Below, piece by piece: positions 1 through 9,729 of a stretch of DNA of 64,000 bases. Source of the DNA: Amphiura filiformis. Lineage: Eukaryota; Echinodermata; Ophiuroidea; Amphilepidida; Amphiuridae. Where the stretch lies: positions 6,867,432 to 6,931,431 of the forward strand of contig NC_092629.1 of assembly GCF_039555335.1 (NCBI RefSeq). The letters are read 5' to 3'. Each line of letters starts with the position of its first letter. Within the stretch, counting starts at the first letter, position 1. The translations under genes and the position numbers were made by a program. The notes below the pieces were generated by a model. It saw only the letters and a list, made by a program, of their open reading frames with translations. It was not told the origin of the DNA and did no database searches.

Positions 1-98
1 GATCCAGATTCTCCAACTCTCGCCTGATCTGTTCCCTGAAATGATAATAGATCAAATGGGTGATAGGTCAAAGGTTAATATGAGTCAAAGGTTACAAT

Positions 99-661
99 TG
101 ACTTCATATCTCCTGCCAATAGCATTCATGTGACGCTTCATCATGCCGCTTGTACTTTTCTGCCAGCAGATCGGCAGAGGCATGACTATGAAAACCAATG
201 TTGCCGCTCAGCAATGCCAAAAATTGTTTCCTGTTCTCATATGTCAGAGCGGCGCCGCTTCTGAATTCAACTCCTAGCAATCTGCCGCTTTGGGCAAAGC
301 GTTGAAGTGATCGATATATAGACCACTTGACATCATTTTTTATCAACAAAGGCGAGGGACTGGTCTATCAATATACTTGAACGAACCACTACACTGTTCA
401 AGGCTTTCTTGTACTATATGAAATGTGGTGTAAAATGCACATGCCCTGAGCAAACTATGATGCTTTTGCACACTGCAGGGCAAAGAACAATGGAAATTGC
501 CATAATTCGTGCGCATACTGACAGGGCAACGATGTCACATGTCAAGTGGTCTATAAGCTGGCCGCTAGTCACCGCTGGCGTTTCTGGTGAAACTGCGCAG
601 TGAAACAAAATCGGCGTCAGAGAGGCAAAGCAGCAAGCTGCAGCAAAGTATGAAACCAGCA
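99..661. mobile_element. Non-autonomous inverted-repeat element (CTGGTTTCATACTTT family), interrupted copy
   Basis: The right end reads AAGTATGAAACCAGC and the interior matches a second copy at 31972-32268, sharing blocks such as GTGACGYTTCATCATGC and CACCGCTRGCGTTTCTGGTG. The left end is eroded (CTTCATATCTCCTGC), so the left limit is approximate. The interior is rich in GCCGCT motifs and has no coding potential. A second element sits inside it at 319-553. The family name is mine; no superfamily can be assigned. Confidence 0.6.
319..553. mobile_element. 235-bp MITE with TA duplication, nested in the 99-661 element
   Basis: Terminal inverted repeats TAGACCACTTGACAT at the left and ATGTCAAGTGGTCTA at the right are flanked on both sides by TA. 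Removing the element restores the GATCRATATA...GCTTGCC-type context seen uninterrupted in the related copy near 32150. TA duplication suggests a Tc1/mariner-like mobiliser; that class assignment is inference. Confidence 0.65.
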
Positions 662-663
662 TA

Positions 664-2039
664 CGGGTTAGGGTTAGTACTAAGTTATTGGGTTTTCGGA
701 CTAATGATGCTTCAGAGCTACCAACCTGTAACCACTCAACACACTTACTTTCTGCTCAGTTTGTGTTCTTTCTCATCCTGTGACGGTCGTCTTTCTCTCA
801 TTTTACTTCCTCCATTTTGTGATGAAGACTGTAAAACAAAACAAATGTAGGAATAAATAAACAAATGGTAATGGGAGATGACAATTTTAATGACTTATCC
901 TTCACTTTTAGGTGATTTATACACAATTTTAATTTTTCTGACAATCTTACTGGGATCACTGAATAAGCCCTTAGTCGGAGGTGTGATTCAACGCTTGTCA
1001 AATATCCTGAACATAGTAAAAAATCCTGACAAACAGTGTTAAATTGGGCTAAAATACCACAAATGGGTTGAGAATCAATAAAATTGTGTAAATTTTGGCT
1101 GCAAAAAATCCTGAAATCAGGACAAATCCTGAAGAATCACACAACTGCTTTAATGTATACATGTAACTTTCCTTTTTGTAGAGTGTTTAAATTAAGCGCT
1201 TGTCCAAAAACACCGCGGACAACCGTTTTGAACCAATCACTAATCTGGCGGAAAACCAAAAGATATTTGATCCAATTGCACAGATGACTTCAAAAATACT
1301 TTATCCAAAAAAAGAAACTGAAAGCACTGTTGAAGGTGTGTGACCAAACTGAAGTTTGATTGTAAAACATTGTCCTTTCTATCTTGCATTGAGACCTAGA
1401 CATTCCACAAATAGCCATCGCAACCAGGATCAGCTCCCCCAGTTTTGTACGGGTTACAGCGAGACAATTAGCAGTAAGTTCCTTGTCCAAGGGAATTTCA
1501 AGCTAACTCAATTTTTCCACGAGAGCGTAATAGGCACCGCCAAGGTTCGAACCCGCAACCTCTCGCACCATAGTCGAACGCCTTATCGATTGAGCTAACT
1601 TGACTGCTATTACCAAAACATTTTTATTCCAAGTTCTGAGTTCAATTGTTCTAGTAATTTGGATTCTAGAAGCATAAATGTGTACCTAGTGGACTATTCA
1701 GACGTACACAACTTCCAGGGTGGTAGTCACTAAACCACCATGTTTATGTTCATACCGCCTAAACGAAACATATACCAGGCTTAAAACTTTACTAGGCTGG
1801 GCCTAGATTTTGACAAGAATCACAGAATCAATTCTTGTAATGATTCTCGTAAGATTCTGTTGCGAGAATCAACTTCCCTCATTGCATCATACAATAAGTG
1901 AAGTGCAGTGACTATGATGGATAATAACAATTTTGGATTGGGAGTGTTTTTAAAACGGTTGAATATCCACTCGTAAATTTTGGATTACTTTTTGAGTAAA
2001 CCTTTTTGCACAGATCAACCCATCCTACGGTGTACTCAC
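664..2039. other. Non-coding sequence, 3' side of the CWC27 fragment
   Basis: AT-rich sequence in which I see no gene apart from the tRNA-like repeat at 1533-1600. If CWC27 has its usual C-terminus, the missing last exons should lie left of this stretch or beyond the window; no exon for the conserved C-terminal block was recognised here. Confidence 0.4.
1533..1600 (-). repeat. tRNA-like sequence (SINE head or tRNA pseudogene)
   Basis: On the minus strand it reads TTAGCTCAATCGATAAGG, an A-box-like D arm, followed at normal distance by GGTTCGAACC, a perfect B box at 1544-1553. The anticodon stem does not pair cleanly and no good acceptor stem is visible, so a tRNA-derived repeat is more likely than a working tRNA gene. 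Confidence 0.45.
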
Positions 2040-2102
2040 CTTCTCCTCACTGCCGCTTCTGTCTTTCCGTGAAGACTTGTCAGACGACCCACGATCAGAA
2101 TC
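2040..2102 (-). CDS. CWC27: CWC27 exon: short Ser/Asp/Lys-rich segment
   Basis: A 63-bp exon, phase 0 at both ends, reading [18 protein letters not shown] then EEK. The acceptor is ATCAAG (weak pyrimidine tract) and the donor is GTGAGT. It continues the charged RS-like composition of the upstream exon; assignment to this gene rests on phase, strand and composition, not on homology. Confidence 0.55.
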
Positions 2103-5100
2103 CTTGATAATTAAAAAGGAAAATAAATAAACACATAAATAATTAAGCAACAGAAGGACAAAAGAAAGGAAGGAAAACATGGACAGTATGGATTTAAAAA
2201 AAAGTTCTCCACAAAGATACTACACAATGTAATAATCCCATGATAAGGTACACTTTTTATTTACCCCTTTACACACACAACCTAGCCCCAACTGGTTAGA
2301 CCTGTCAATCATTGTCCAGAAAAGCAAAAAACAGGATAAGTAATTTGCTATCAAACCATGGACATAATTGGTTTACACCACAGAATTAGAGAAGGAGAAC
2401 CGGGACTCCCTATACCGCCACGTACAATCGCGCGGTCAGCTATGGGGAGAAAATTGGGGGTATTCGGGTCCTTGCCGACGGTGCGCGGAGACGAACGAAA
2501 ACAATTCTGCGCCTCATCTGAAGCGTCTTGGTACTCAAGTGCAGGTCGCATCAAGTGCGTCTCTCAAATGCGTCCATCATCCATGTCGCGCTTGCTTGAC
2601 AACGAATGCCTCGAGCGCATTCCGAGGGAAACCGAATACCCCAATTTTTGCTCCATGCCTGTATCAAGATGGCGGTCGAGTCCTGGTTCTCTGGTTTTAA
2701 TTCTGTGGTTTACACTCACTTTTAAATACATTGGGCTATTCCACTTTAAATTGTAAATTCTTACACCTCCATGGAAGAAGATATTACCCTAGTATTCTAA
2801 GCAAGATGTGTGAATTTCAAATGAGGTTACGTGAATGGGCAACTCCATTTGAAATCTAAACCCCTGTGTGGGAGATTGAGGTCATGTGTTCCATATGGGG
2901 TGTATGGATTCCAACTGAATAGTCCATTTTACACTTTTGGTGTCCACGGGTGCGCTTAATCTCATAAAATGTCAACATTTTTGAGGACAATTACATACAG
3001 ACCCTACACACGCTAAGAAACAAGTAAACATGAGAACTACCTGTCGATTTGCCAAAAAGAAGTTTTCATTATCAATTGGACCAATCGGCAACATTGTTAG
3101 AATAATTTCACCACGCAAAACAATTTGGGTGAATTATTTGCAAAGCTCCATTCTGATTGGTGATTAAAGTAAATTTATCATGTAATTGACCAATCAGAGG
3201 CAATGTTAGATCAGCAGGTAGTGCTCAGAGGGTTAATTCCATTGCATTTTTACCTTCTTAGTGCTTGAGTTGGAAGATGACCTTGACCTCCTGCTATCTT
3301 CATTCTCTCCTTTACTCTTCCCTCCTTTATCAGCATCTTTGCCATCTCCTGGCTCCTTCTTCTCCTCCCTCTCCATTCTACCAGTTCTGCCATTATCTTT
3401 CCTATTATCACTCCTCGTTGGTGATTTTAAACGCTTGCTCTCAGTTCTTGCACCGTCTCTGCCACCATCCTTCCTATTATCACTCCTCAATGGTGATTTT
3501 GACTGCTTTCTCTGGGTTCTTTCTGAGTCTCTCTGTCTCCTGGTAGGAGATCGTGATTGTTTTCTCTCTGATAATTTTTCCAAATCTCTGTTGTCCCTTT
3601 TCTCATATCGTTCGGAATCCCGCTTTCCTCGATCACGTTCTGTTCGTCCCGCTTCTTCTCGCTTTGAACCTCTCTCCGTATCACGATTAGTTCTCTCCTT
3701 CCTTTCTCCTCCCTCACTGTGACTATCCCTGTTCACATTTCGGTCCGACAATTTGTCTGCTGTCCTTTCAGGGTCTTTCTTCTCAGAAGCTCTGTCCGAA
3801 TCTCGGACTTTCTTCTCATTTTCTCCGCCACTTTATCACCTTCTGGACTTGATTTCTTCCCACACCATCAGACAACCTGTCTTTTTATCCGGTTTTGCAA
3901 CCGGTGGTTCAGCGGCATATTTTCTGGAATTTTATCCCAGCGGGACTTTCTATCGGAAATTTTATTTTGGCTGTTCACTTCATCATTCTTGACCGCCTCT
4001 TCTTTAGACGTCGTTTCAGAATTTGAATTCTTGATGTCTGGTGCAATTCTTTCTCCATCAGTGTTTATACCTCCAGCCATCTCCGTATCATCCTCATCCT
4101 CATCTCCTTTCAGTTTCTTAACAAACTGACCCGCATCTGTGCCTGACAGTTGCTTCCCTTCTGGACTACTGAGGGCGCCCTCTTCACCAGAAAATGATCT
4201 CTTTCTTTTGTTAGAATCTTGCGGTGGGGATCTGTGAAATTATGAAAAGAAGATTTTTAAAAATAAGACCTGTATTGAGAAACAAAATGGATGAAATGGA
4301 CTCTCATTTGAAATCTACACTCCCCCTGTGGAAGATATAGTCAAAGTCTTCCACAGAGGGAGAGTGTGGATTTCAAATAGAATAGACAGTAATGGGTAAT
4401 GCCATTATAAAGGGCAGCCAATTAGCTAGCCAATTCTATTGGAGAAACATGTAGTTACTCCCTCTGTAGCAAACTTTTCTAAAATCTTCCACAGGAGTAT
4501 GGCAGATTTTAAATGGATTAGCTCAATTGATAGAAGAGCTTAGAAAGAGAAGTTAAAATGGGAAAGCCATAATTGCAGGTAGAGATAACCTTGGAAATTA
4601 TGGTGCATCAGCCGTTTTGTCGATTAGATCTAAGCGCAGGTCAATTAGCAACTTATGGTGCTGTGCCTCTGCCCTGATGTCAGATGCAACATTGACATTC
4701 TGAGCTCATCTCGGAGCAAAATACAATTAAGTCCCAATTGTAAAACACCAATAACTGACATACATTTGTACAAAATAAAATATAAAACAGTTTAGAACAA
4801 TGGAAAGCAGAACTTTCAACTAGTGCAAAGAGATAATATAAAATGTATGAGAAATTATCAATGACACTTAATGTTTTTTATGTGGTAGACCAGAGAAAAC
4901 CATATTTCTAAGGGGACATTACTTACTTGGGAATAGCTGGTGCTGAGCTAAGACTGCGGTCGCGAGTTAAATCATGAGCACTTTTGCTCTTGTTACGCAT
5001 CTTTTGCTCGCCTGTTATGCTTTCTACCTCATCTTCTTCTGCTTCTTCACCGAATGATAACAAGCTGAAGTTTCTGTAAACCAAAATATGATCTTATATA

Positions 5101-8100
5101 TCAGTTTTAATAATAGCCATAGGGCAAAGAAAAAAAACCTGTTCTACGGGCGGTCAGACCTTTGAATTAGGGTCGGTAGGTGTATCTGGCTTTTTTTTTT
5201 TACAAATCTCTAAATATTTTGGAATTTGGGAAAATACAATTTAATTCCTGAAATTTGTAAAATTTGAGTCAGCATTCATATGTAGATTAAATCCCTGTAG
5301 GGCTCTATGTTATACATTGGGACCTCAGTGTAATATCGTTGGTATTTTAATGCTAAAATAAAACATGACCAAATACTTTAATGCATTGGCACAATAAAAC
5401 AGCTTTCATATACCGTACAATAGAATTCCGTTAACAAGCATATATGCTTCTAAACGAGAGTTTTTTTACGAAAGAGGCCAAAGGCAAATACCCCCACAAA
5501 CACATTACAATAGATTGGTCTTACAATAATACGTGTTTGTACAGCCGCTAATATCAGTAATATAGTTGTTCAAACTCCAAATATTGTTTTTGTGGAGAGT
5601 GTCTGCCTCTCCTCTCGTCGAACAAGGTTTTATGGTACACATACTTACCAACATTGGAAAATCGAAAACTGTGACAATTCCGGGTAAGACGGGACAGTTG
5701 GCAAGTATGTATACATTTTTGAATTTTGAAAATTGACTGTTTTATTCTCTTGTGATCAGTGTATTTCGAGTACAATGCATTGCGGTTCCTGTATGTAATA
5801 CTCTGAATACAAATAATGCGTTTCTGTAAAATTCTTATACTGCAATGAACAAACGGTCAATTTTCAAAATTTAGAAAGTACAATGAAAACAGTTTCACTG
5901 TGCCAATGCTAGTTTTCCGTCATGTTTGAATAAGCATTAAATATATATTGGTATAAACAGTGACTGCTCCCTTATTTGCTCAAATCTTCTGATCTCAACT
6001 TACTTAGTTCCTTTGACTTTAGTCTTCTTCTTCTTTTCATCTTTGTTCTTCTTAGTGTCTCTGGGTACAATGTCATCAAATGGGTTGGCTAAAACCTGAC
6101 AAAATGAAAAAAATAAGGCCAAATATCAAACAAGGCGGTTCTCGAACCATGAGTCTCGCCTGCTTTTCGGGACTGTCTGCTTTCACAATAACTTTTGGTA
6201 AAAGAAGTAAAAATATAGATCATCATAGATAGTGAACACCACATATAGTAAATATTCAAGGGAGGACTATTTTTCAGCCTGTTTTACAAGTTGACCTCAA
6301 ATGACCATTGACTTTAGTGTGTGATCTTGAACACAGCAAGTTCCCATAGTGCAGCTTATGGCCAAGTTTGGTTGCGATTAATTAAACTGTTCATGTGAGA
6401 CTAGATTTTTTCATTTTCTATTGACAAGTTGACCTTAAATGACCTCAGTATTATGATATTGGATATCACCAACACATGAATGTACCCATATGCAGCTAAA
6501 ACACAAGTTTGATTGCAATATGGATTTAAACTGTTCATATGAGACCAAATTGTAAGCAGAAGTCTTACAAAGCCTTACTTTACAAGTTGACCTCAAATGA
6601 CCTTTGACCTAAGTATGACCTTGAGCATCCCAAATACATGAAGGGTCCCATAGTGCAGCTATGACTCAACAATGGTTGCAATAGGATTTGAACTGTTCAT
6701 ATGAGACCAAATTTTAACCAAAAGCCTCAAATAGCTGCCACAGCATTTGCTTTGCAGTATACATTTGTCTGCAAGAAATTGGCCAATTCACCAAATATAT
6801 TGGTAATATATTTGTTTTTAAAGCATTTGTTGATTGATTTGAGTGAATAGCAATTTAAATAACTGAAAATATTTTTAGTCCGTGTTCAAGAATGCAATTA
6901 TGTTTGTAAGTTTTAAGCTTCTAAAGATTATTTTGAGTTGGTGGGGACGAGGGAGAAATGCATTTCTCACTGGATTTTAAAATCTTTGCAAGCACCGAGA
7001 CACCATTTTTTTTTTTTTTTTCGAATGAAAACAAATATAATTTCTCTGTTCCGGTTGGGGGGGATGTAGGTGCATGCATATGTTTGCATACATTGTACAT
7101 TTAGACCAGATGATTTAATCCTGTGTGCACAGGGTGTGTATGTGTGGGTGTGGGTGCGTAGGTGTTTGCCAGCAAATGAGGACTTACACTGCACTTCACA
7201 TTTAAACCGTGGATCACTCTGCAATGGGGACAGTCCTCGGTTCAAGGTCTGCAAACATTTGCATAGTCCTAAACAGGCGTCCACGTTTGGAGGCGATTAA
7301 ATGTGTGGGGGGTGTGTAGGGGTTTCTAGCGCCTATACACTTACCTCAGTTGATTTAATCTTGGTGGGTAAATTGGTCTGTCCTCGCCATCTGTTTCAAC
7401 TTCTCCAAGTTTGAGCATGTTGAATACTGTGTTTCCCACGACCTGTGAAAGAAATATTGTAAAAATCTGGTGATGTATTTGACCAAATTATAAAAAAATT
7501 CTTTATGGTCTGATTTTGTTATAAGCAATTTTATAAATAAAAACAAACCATAAAGATTTTTTTCTGTATTTGTGCAGCGACTATAATAACAGGCATGAAA
7601 ACTGGTGGCTTTTTTACCATTTTCTGTGCATTTTGATTCAGAAATATGCTGAAAAACACTGAAAACAATTACAAAAGAGACTGAAATCAGCTAAAATGCT
7701 GAAAATTTTCATGCCTGTAATTAGCACATGTTTAACATCAGCATTGATAACAAATCTTGAAAGTACAAAGTGTTGCTAACATTTTCATCACACATTGAAT
7801 ATTTTGCAGGACGCATATTTTTATGTATTTTCCAAGCACTATGCGTATGCTTGGACGCATAGTGCACAAAGCTCAACGGAAAATCTGGACTGATCAGATC
7901 CAGAGAGGATATCTTACACTGTCCCACAATGCATTTCTTCCATTTCAATTTTCTGTACTGATTTGCTACAGAGTGCAACATACAATGTAGGTCGATAGTG
8001 ACAAAAAGTACCTGAATGAACAGCACATCCAGATCTGGCAAAAGTTGTTATTTCTTGACTATTGACCCGTGTTTAGCCACTCAGTCTATTCTAACATGAA

Positions 8101-9309
8101 AACAAAGGAAACCTGTACAAAGTAATACATGTAGAAGTGTCATTTGCTGTAATCGAGGTGATGCATCATGCTGCAAAGGATTTTGGGAAGGGTAAGATAT
8201 CTTCTGCAGATCAGATCAGTTCTTCTCTAGTTTAGTGTACATGTAAGATACAGTAGTTATTGAGAAGGGCACTTCAATACTTGCCCAATATGAAAAATAA
8301 TGTTTAAACCAAATATCGCACTCAATTTCCAAATACGGCACTCACTTTCCAAATATAGCACTCGCTTTCCAAATATGGCACTCACTTTCCAAATATGGTA
8401 CTCACTTTTCCAAATATGGTGTGTTTGTTGTTGAGATGTTCACATCTATCCAATGTAAAGAAGAATTGGCTGGCATTGTCGTTAGGTCCTGCATTACCAT
8501 GGCGACCAAACCACGGCGTGAAAACTTGAGTCGGCTGTGAAATTCATCCTGTTATGTTGTAAATTTATTACAATATTATTATGCTGGAATGTGGATATGT
8601 CCGATATGACAAATAATGATATATTACACAGGGCTCCCAGTCTCCCACACCTTGAAGCCTTTAAAATTCAAAGACTTTTCAAGGATTTTCAAGGTCCAAA
8701 AGCATGATTTTCAAGGACTTGCCACAACACAAAAATCATGATACGGCTCTCCAAGCGGCACGTATTAACTAAAGTGACAGCTGCTCTCCACTCTCCAAAT
8801 TTTATCAAAATTATACTTTATGTAAAATTCCAATTTTCAAGGACTTTCAAGGACCTTGTGCAAGTTTCAGGACTTTCAAGGCCTTGAAAATGTGTTTTCA
8901 AATTCAAGGACTTCGGACCCCTTAGATTCTCATTAGACCCCTTAAATTTGGGTTTTGAGGGGTTTAAAGGGTTCAGAAAAAATCAACTGGACTCTTTACA
9001 TTTTTAAGCTTGAACTATCCCTGCCCTCTCTGGAAAATCGCCCCCCCCCCTCTCTCTGATGATGAGTAAATTGTCCAAATGTGAACAAACAAACAAACCT
9101 TGAAAGCTTCTCCATAAATGGATTGACCTCCTTCGCCAGTCCCCCGTTGGATCTCCTCCCTGGACAATGAACCCCTTGATGATACGATGGAATATGCTGT
9201 TGTCATAGTAACCTTCTAAGCAGAGCTGGATGAAATTACGACATGCCTTGGGGGCTTCTTTGGTCCACAGCTCAATGTCAACGTCCCCATTGCTTGTCTT
9301 AAGAAGAAC
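2040..9309 (-). CDS. CWC27: Spliceosome-associated cyclophilin CWC27 homologue, partial, with frame breaks
   Basis: CWC27 is a cyclophilin-like protein of the activated spliceosome, acting in the nucleus with CWC22. Exons on the minus strand, in transcription order: 9309-9099, 8548-8406, 7442-7345, 6095-6004, 5073-4927, 4231-3254, 2102-2040, all with AG/GT borders. The first three encode the cyclophilin domain ([51 protein letters not shown]). The fourth and fifth carry the CWC27-specific [10 protein letters not shown] and [14 protein letters not shown] blocks. The sixth is a long exon ending in an Arg/Ser/Asp/Lys-rich tail. The usual active-site Trp position appears to be His (CEHLNNKH), in line with the family's lack of classical isomerase residues. 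The short N-terminal exon before VLLKT was not found and may lie in the N gap at 15 kb; the C-terminus is outside the window. Four exons each carry a net 1-base frame change. Identity is confident; whether the copy is functional is not. Confidence 0.9.
2379..2707. mobile_element. 329-bp hAT-like MITE with exact 8-bp duplication
   Basis: The element starts CACAGAATTAGAG and ends AATTCTGTG, with imperfect inverted repeats running about 38 bp inward (GGACTC / GAGTCC at the inner end). Both flanks carry GTTTACAC (2371-2378 and 2708-2715), an exact 8-bp target duplication, which is typical of hAT elements. It lies in a CWC27 intron and is GC-richer than its surroundings. Three overlapping ORFs here are accidental. 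Confidence 0.75.
2732..2927. mobile_element. Family A MITE (GGGCTATTCC...GGAATAGCCC)
   Basis: First of about ten copies in the window of a palindromic short element. Full copies have outer ends GGGCTATTCCAGTTGAAATC and its reverse complement, and two inner GTGTGGGAGATTAAGGTCATG-like blocks in inverted order. This copy is diverged (TGGGCTATTCCACTTTAAAT) and lies in a CWC27 intron. Confidence 0.75.
3254..4231 (-). CDS. CWC27: CWC27 long exon with RS/RD-rich tail, frame-disrupted
   Basis: The 978-bp exon begins with [18 protein letters not shown] and stays open to a TGA near 3868. From about 3833 to 3254 another frame is open and encodes repeated [25 protein letters not shown] and [12 protein letters not shown] motifs and an [14 protein letters not shown] end. 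Between about 3820 and 3890 three frames each carry plausible charged protein in turn, so one or more single-base indels lie in short A/G runs. Tandem RS/RD repeats of this kind are typical of splicing factors. The donor is GTAAAA, which is weak. Confidence 0.75.
4296..4390. mobile_element. Family A MITE, short copy in a CWC27 intron
   Basis: A half-length palindromic copy: CATTTGAAATCTACACTCCC on the left and GGGAGAGTGTGGATTTCAAA on the right around GTGGAAGATATAGTCAAAGT-type inner blocks. A further fragment (ATCTTCCACAGGAG) is visible near 4484. The rest of the 4232-4926 intron shows nothing else. Confidence 0.6.
4927..5073 (-). CDS. CWC27: CWC27 exon: [14 protein letters not shown] signature
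   Basis: An intact 147-bp exon, starting in phase 2. It encodes [20 protein letters not shown] and then [20 protein letters not shown], matching the block directly after the cyclophilin-domain linker of CWC27 proteins ([11 protein letters not shown]...SSHDLLKDD in human). This block is the best evidence for CWC27 rather than another nuclear cyclophilin. The donor is GTAAGT. Confidence 0.9.
5074..6003 (-). other. CWC27 intron, no further feature
   Basis: AT-rich intron sequence. Short ORFs in it have no coding signature, and I see no repeat with clear ends. Confidence 0.5.
6004..6095 (-). CDS. CWC27: CWC27 exon: linker after the cyclophilin fold
   Basis: A 92-bp intact exon reading [18 protein letters not shown] followed by a run of lysines ([12 protein letters not shown]). 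It matches the conserved NPFDDIIPRE segment of CWC27. The donor is GTAAGT and the acceptor TTTTGTCAG; it ends in phase 2, in agreement with the next exon. Confidence 0.9.
6287..6716. repeat. Three tandem ~130-bp repeats carrying TGACCT half-sites
   Basis: Three diverged copies (about 6287-6411, 6421-6551, 6580-6716) share ACAAGTTGACCTCAAATGAC at the start and AACTGTTCATATGAGACCAA at the end. The third copy has TGACCT repeated three times at 6588-6610 with 4-bp and 1-bp spacers, which on the other strand is AGGTCA in DR1 and DR4 arrangement. The array lies in a CWC27 intron. Any receptor binding is inference. Confidence 0.7.
7345..7442 (-). CDS. CWC27: CWC27 exon: end of cyclophilin domain, one base short
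   Basis: The exon encodes [20 protein letters not shown] then DRPIYPP, which matches the cyclophilin domain end. After PP the frame shifts by one (needed CCN AAG ATT, found CCAAGATT near 7360-7367), so KIKSTE continues in another frame. Length is 98 bp where 99 keeps phase. The acceptor is TTTCACAG and the donor GTAAG. Confidence 0.85.
7443..8310 (-). other. CWC27 intron, non-coding
   Basis: Apart from the splice-donor repeats that begin at 8311, no gene, RNA or delimited repeat was recognised. The ORF spanning 7721-8041 on the minus strand has no recognisable domain. Confidence 0.45.
8311..8411 (-). repeat. Five 20-bp tandem repeats made from a CWC27 exon end plus its 5' splice site
   Basis: On the minus strand the exon ends CATATTTGGAAAA and the intron starts GTGAGTACC. 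The same block, GGAAAGTGAGTGCCATATTT, is then repeated about four more times immediately downstream with small changes. Two further copies keep a GTGAGT donor, one has GCGAGT and the last TTGAGT. The array starts exactly at the splice junction. It is one of four such arrays in the window. Confidence 0.85.
8406..8548 (-). CDS. CWC27: CWC27 exon: cyclophilin core, one base short
   Basis: It starts [17 protein letters not shown]; then one base is missing near 8493-8498 (found ATGGTAATGCAGG where ATGGCTAATGCAGG-like sequence is expected). The shifted frame continues [30 protein letters not shown]. Length is 143 bp against 144 for an intact frame. QFFFTL is the cyclophilin ligand-pocket motif. Confidence 0.9.
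8650..8910. repeat. Repetitive TTTCAAGGACTT-rich patch in a CWC27 intron
   Basis: The words TTTCAAGGA and CAAGGACTT recur about ten times between 8650 and 8910 with no strict period, around a unique core. It may be a diverged inverted-repeat element (ACCTTGAAGCC near 8650 against GGCCTTGAAAA near 8880). No coding content. Confidence 0.45.
9099..9309 (-). CDS. CWC27: CWC27 exon: N-terminal half of cyclophilin domain, one base long
   Basis: Encodes [20 protein letters not shown], then [20 protein letters not shown] and [15 protein letters not shown]. At 9141-9145 a run of five C (G on the coding strand) adds one base, so [14 protein letters not shown] lies in the next frame. The Arg of FHR and the GFIVQGGD loop are kept. 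Length 211 against 210 expected. The acceptor is CATTGTAG. The exon with the first about 14 codons should lie at higher coordinates and was not recognised. Confidence 0.92.
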
Positions 9310-9454
9310 CTACAATGAAAGCAAATAGTGGCAATGTTTTTTTAATTAAGATTTTTCAGTATCAGATGATAAATAAATAAAAAATAAATGTAGATATTTA
9401 TAGCGCTTTATGCCGTAAACAGCCTCAAAGCGCTTTATATTTATTCCGCCGTTA

Positions 9455-9658
9455 TAGAGGCCGTCAGCGTGACGTCATATGCCGCCATCTTGCGGGTACA
9501 GGCTGCGATGGTGTTCGATATCCATGCGTGAACAGCAAAATCACCGTGGTGATGCGTGATAACAGCAGCGTGGCAAGCTGCGCCCTGCGCGTAGTGTCCG
9601 ACGCAGAATGCCGCGTATCATTTGTACCCACAAGATGGCGAAAGGCTGACGGCCTCTA
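9455..9658. mobile_element. 204-bp MITE with TTA duplication
   Basis: Ends TAGAGGCCGTCAGC and GCTGACGGCCTCTA are flanked by TTA on both sides. Internal inverted blocks GCCATCTTGCGGGTAC and GTACCCACAAGATGGC continue the palindrome. A 3-bp TTA duplication points to a PIF/Harbinger-like source; this is inference. Confidence 0.7.
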
Positions 9659-9729
9659 TTAGAATATGTCGAACCACGTTTGCTGCCTACAAATGGTGCA
9701 GGGTTCATCAGTACAATGACTGTGACTAC

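Noticed and set aside
3261..3722. 153-codon plus-strand ORF rich in Leu/Ser/Phe
   Set aside because: It is the antisense shadow of the RS-rich CWC27 exon; purine-rich RS codons read as Leu/Ser/Phe on the other strand.
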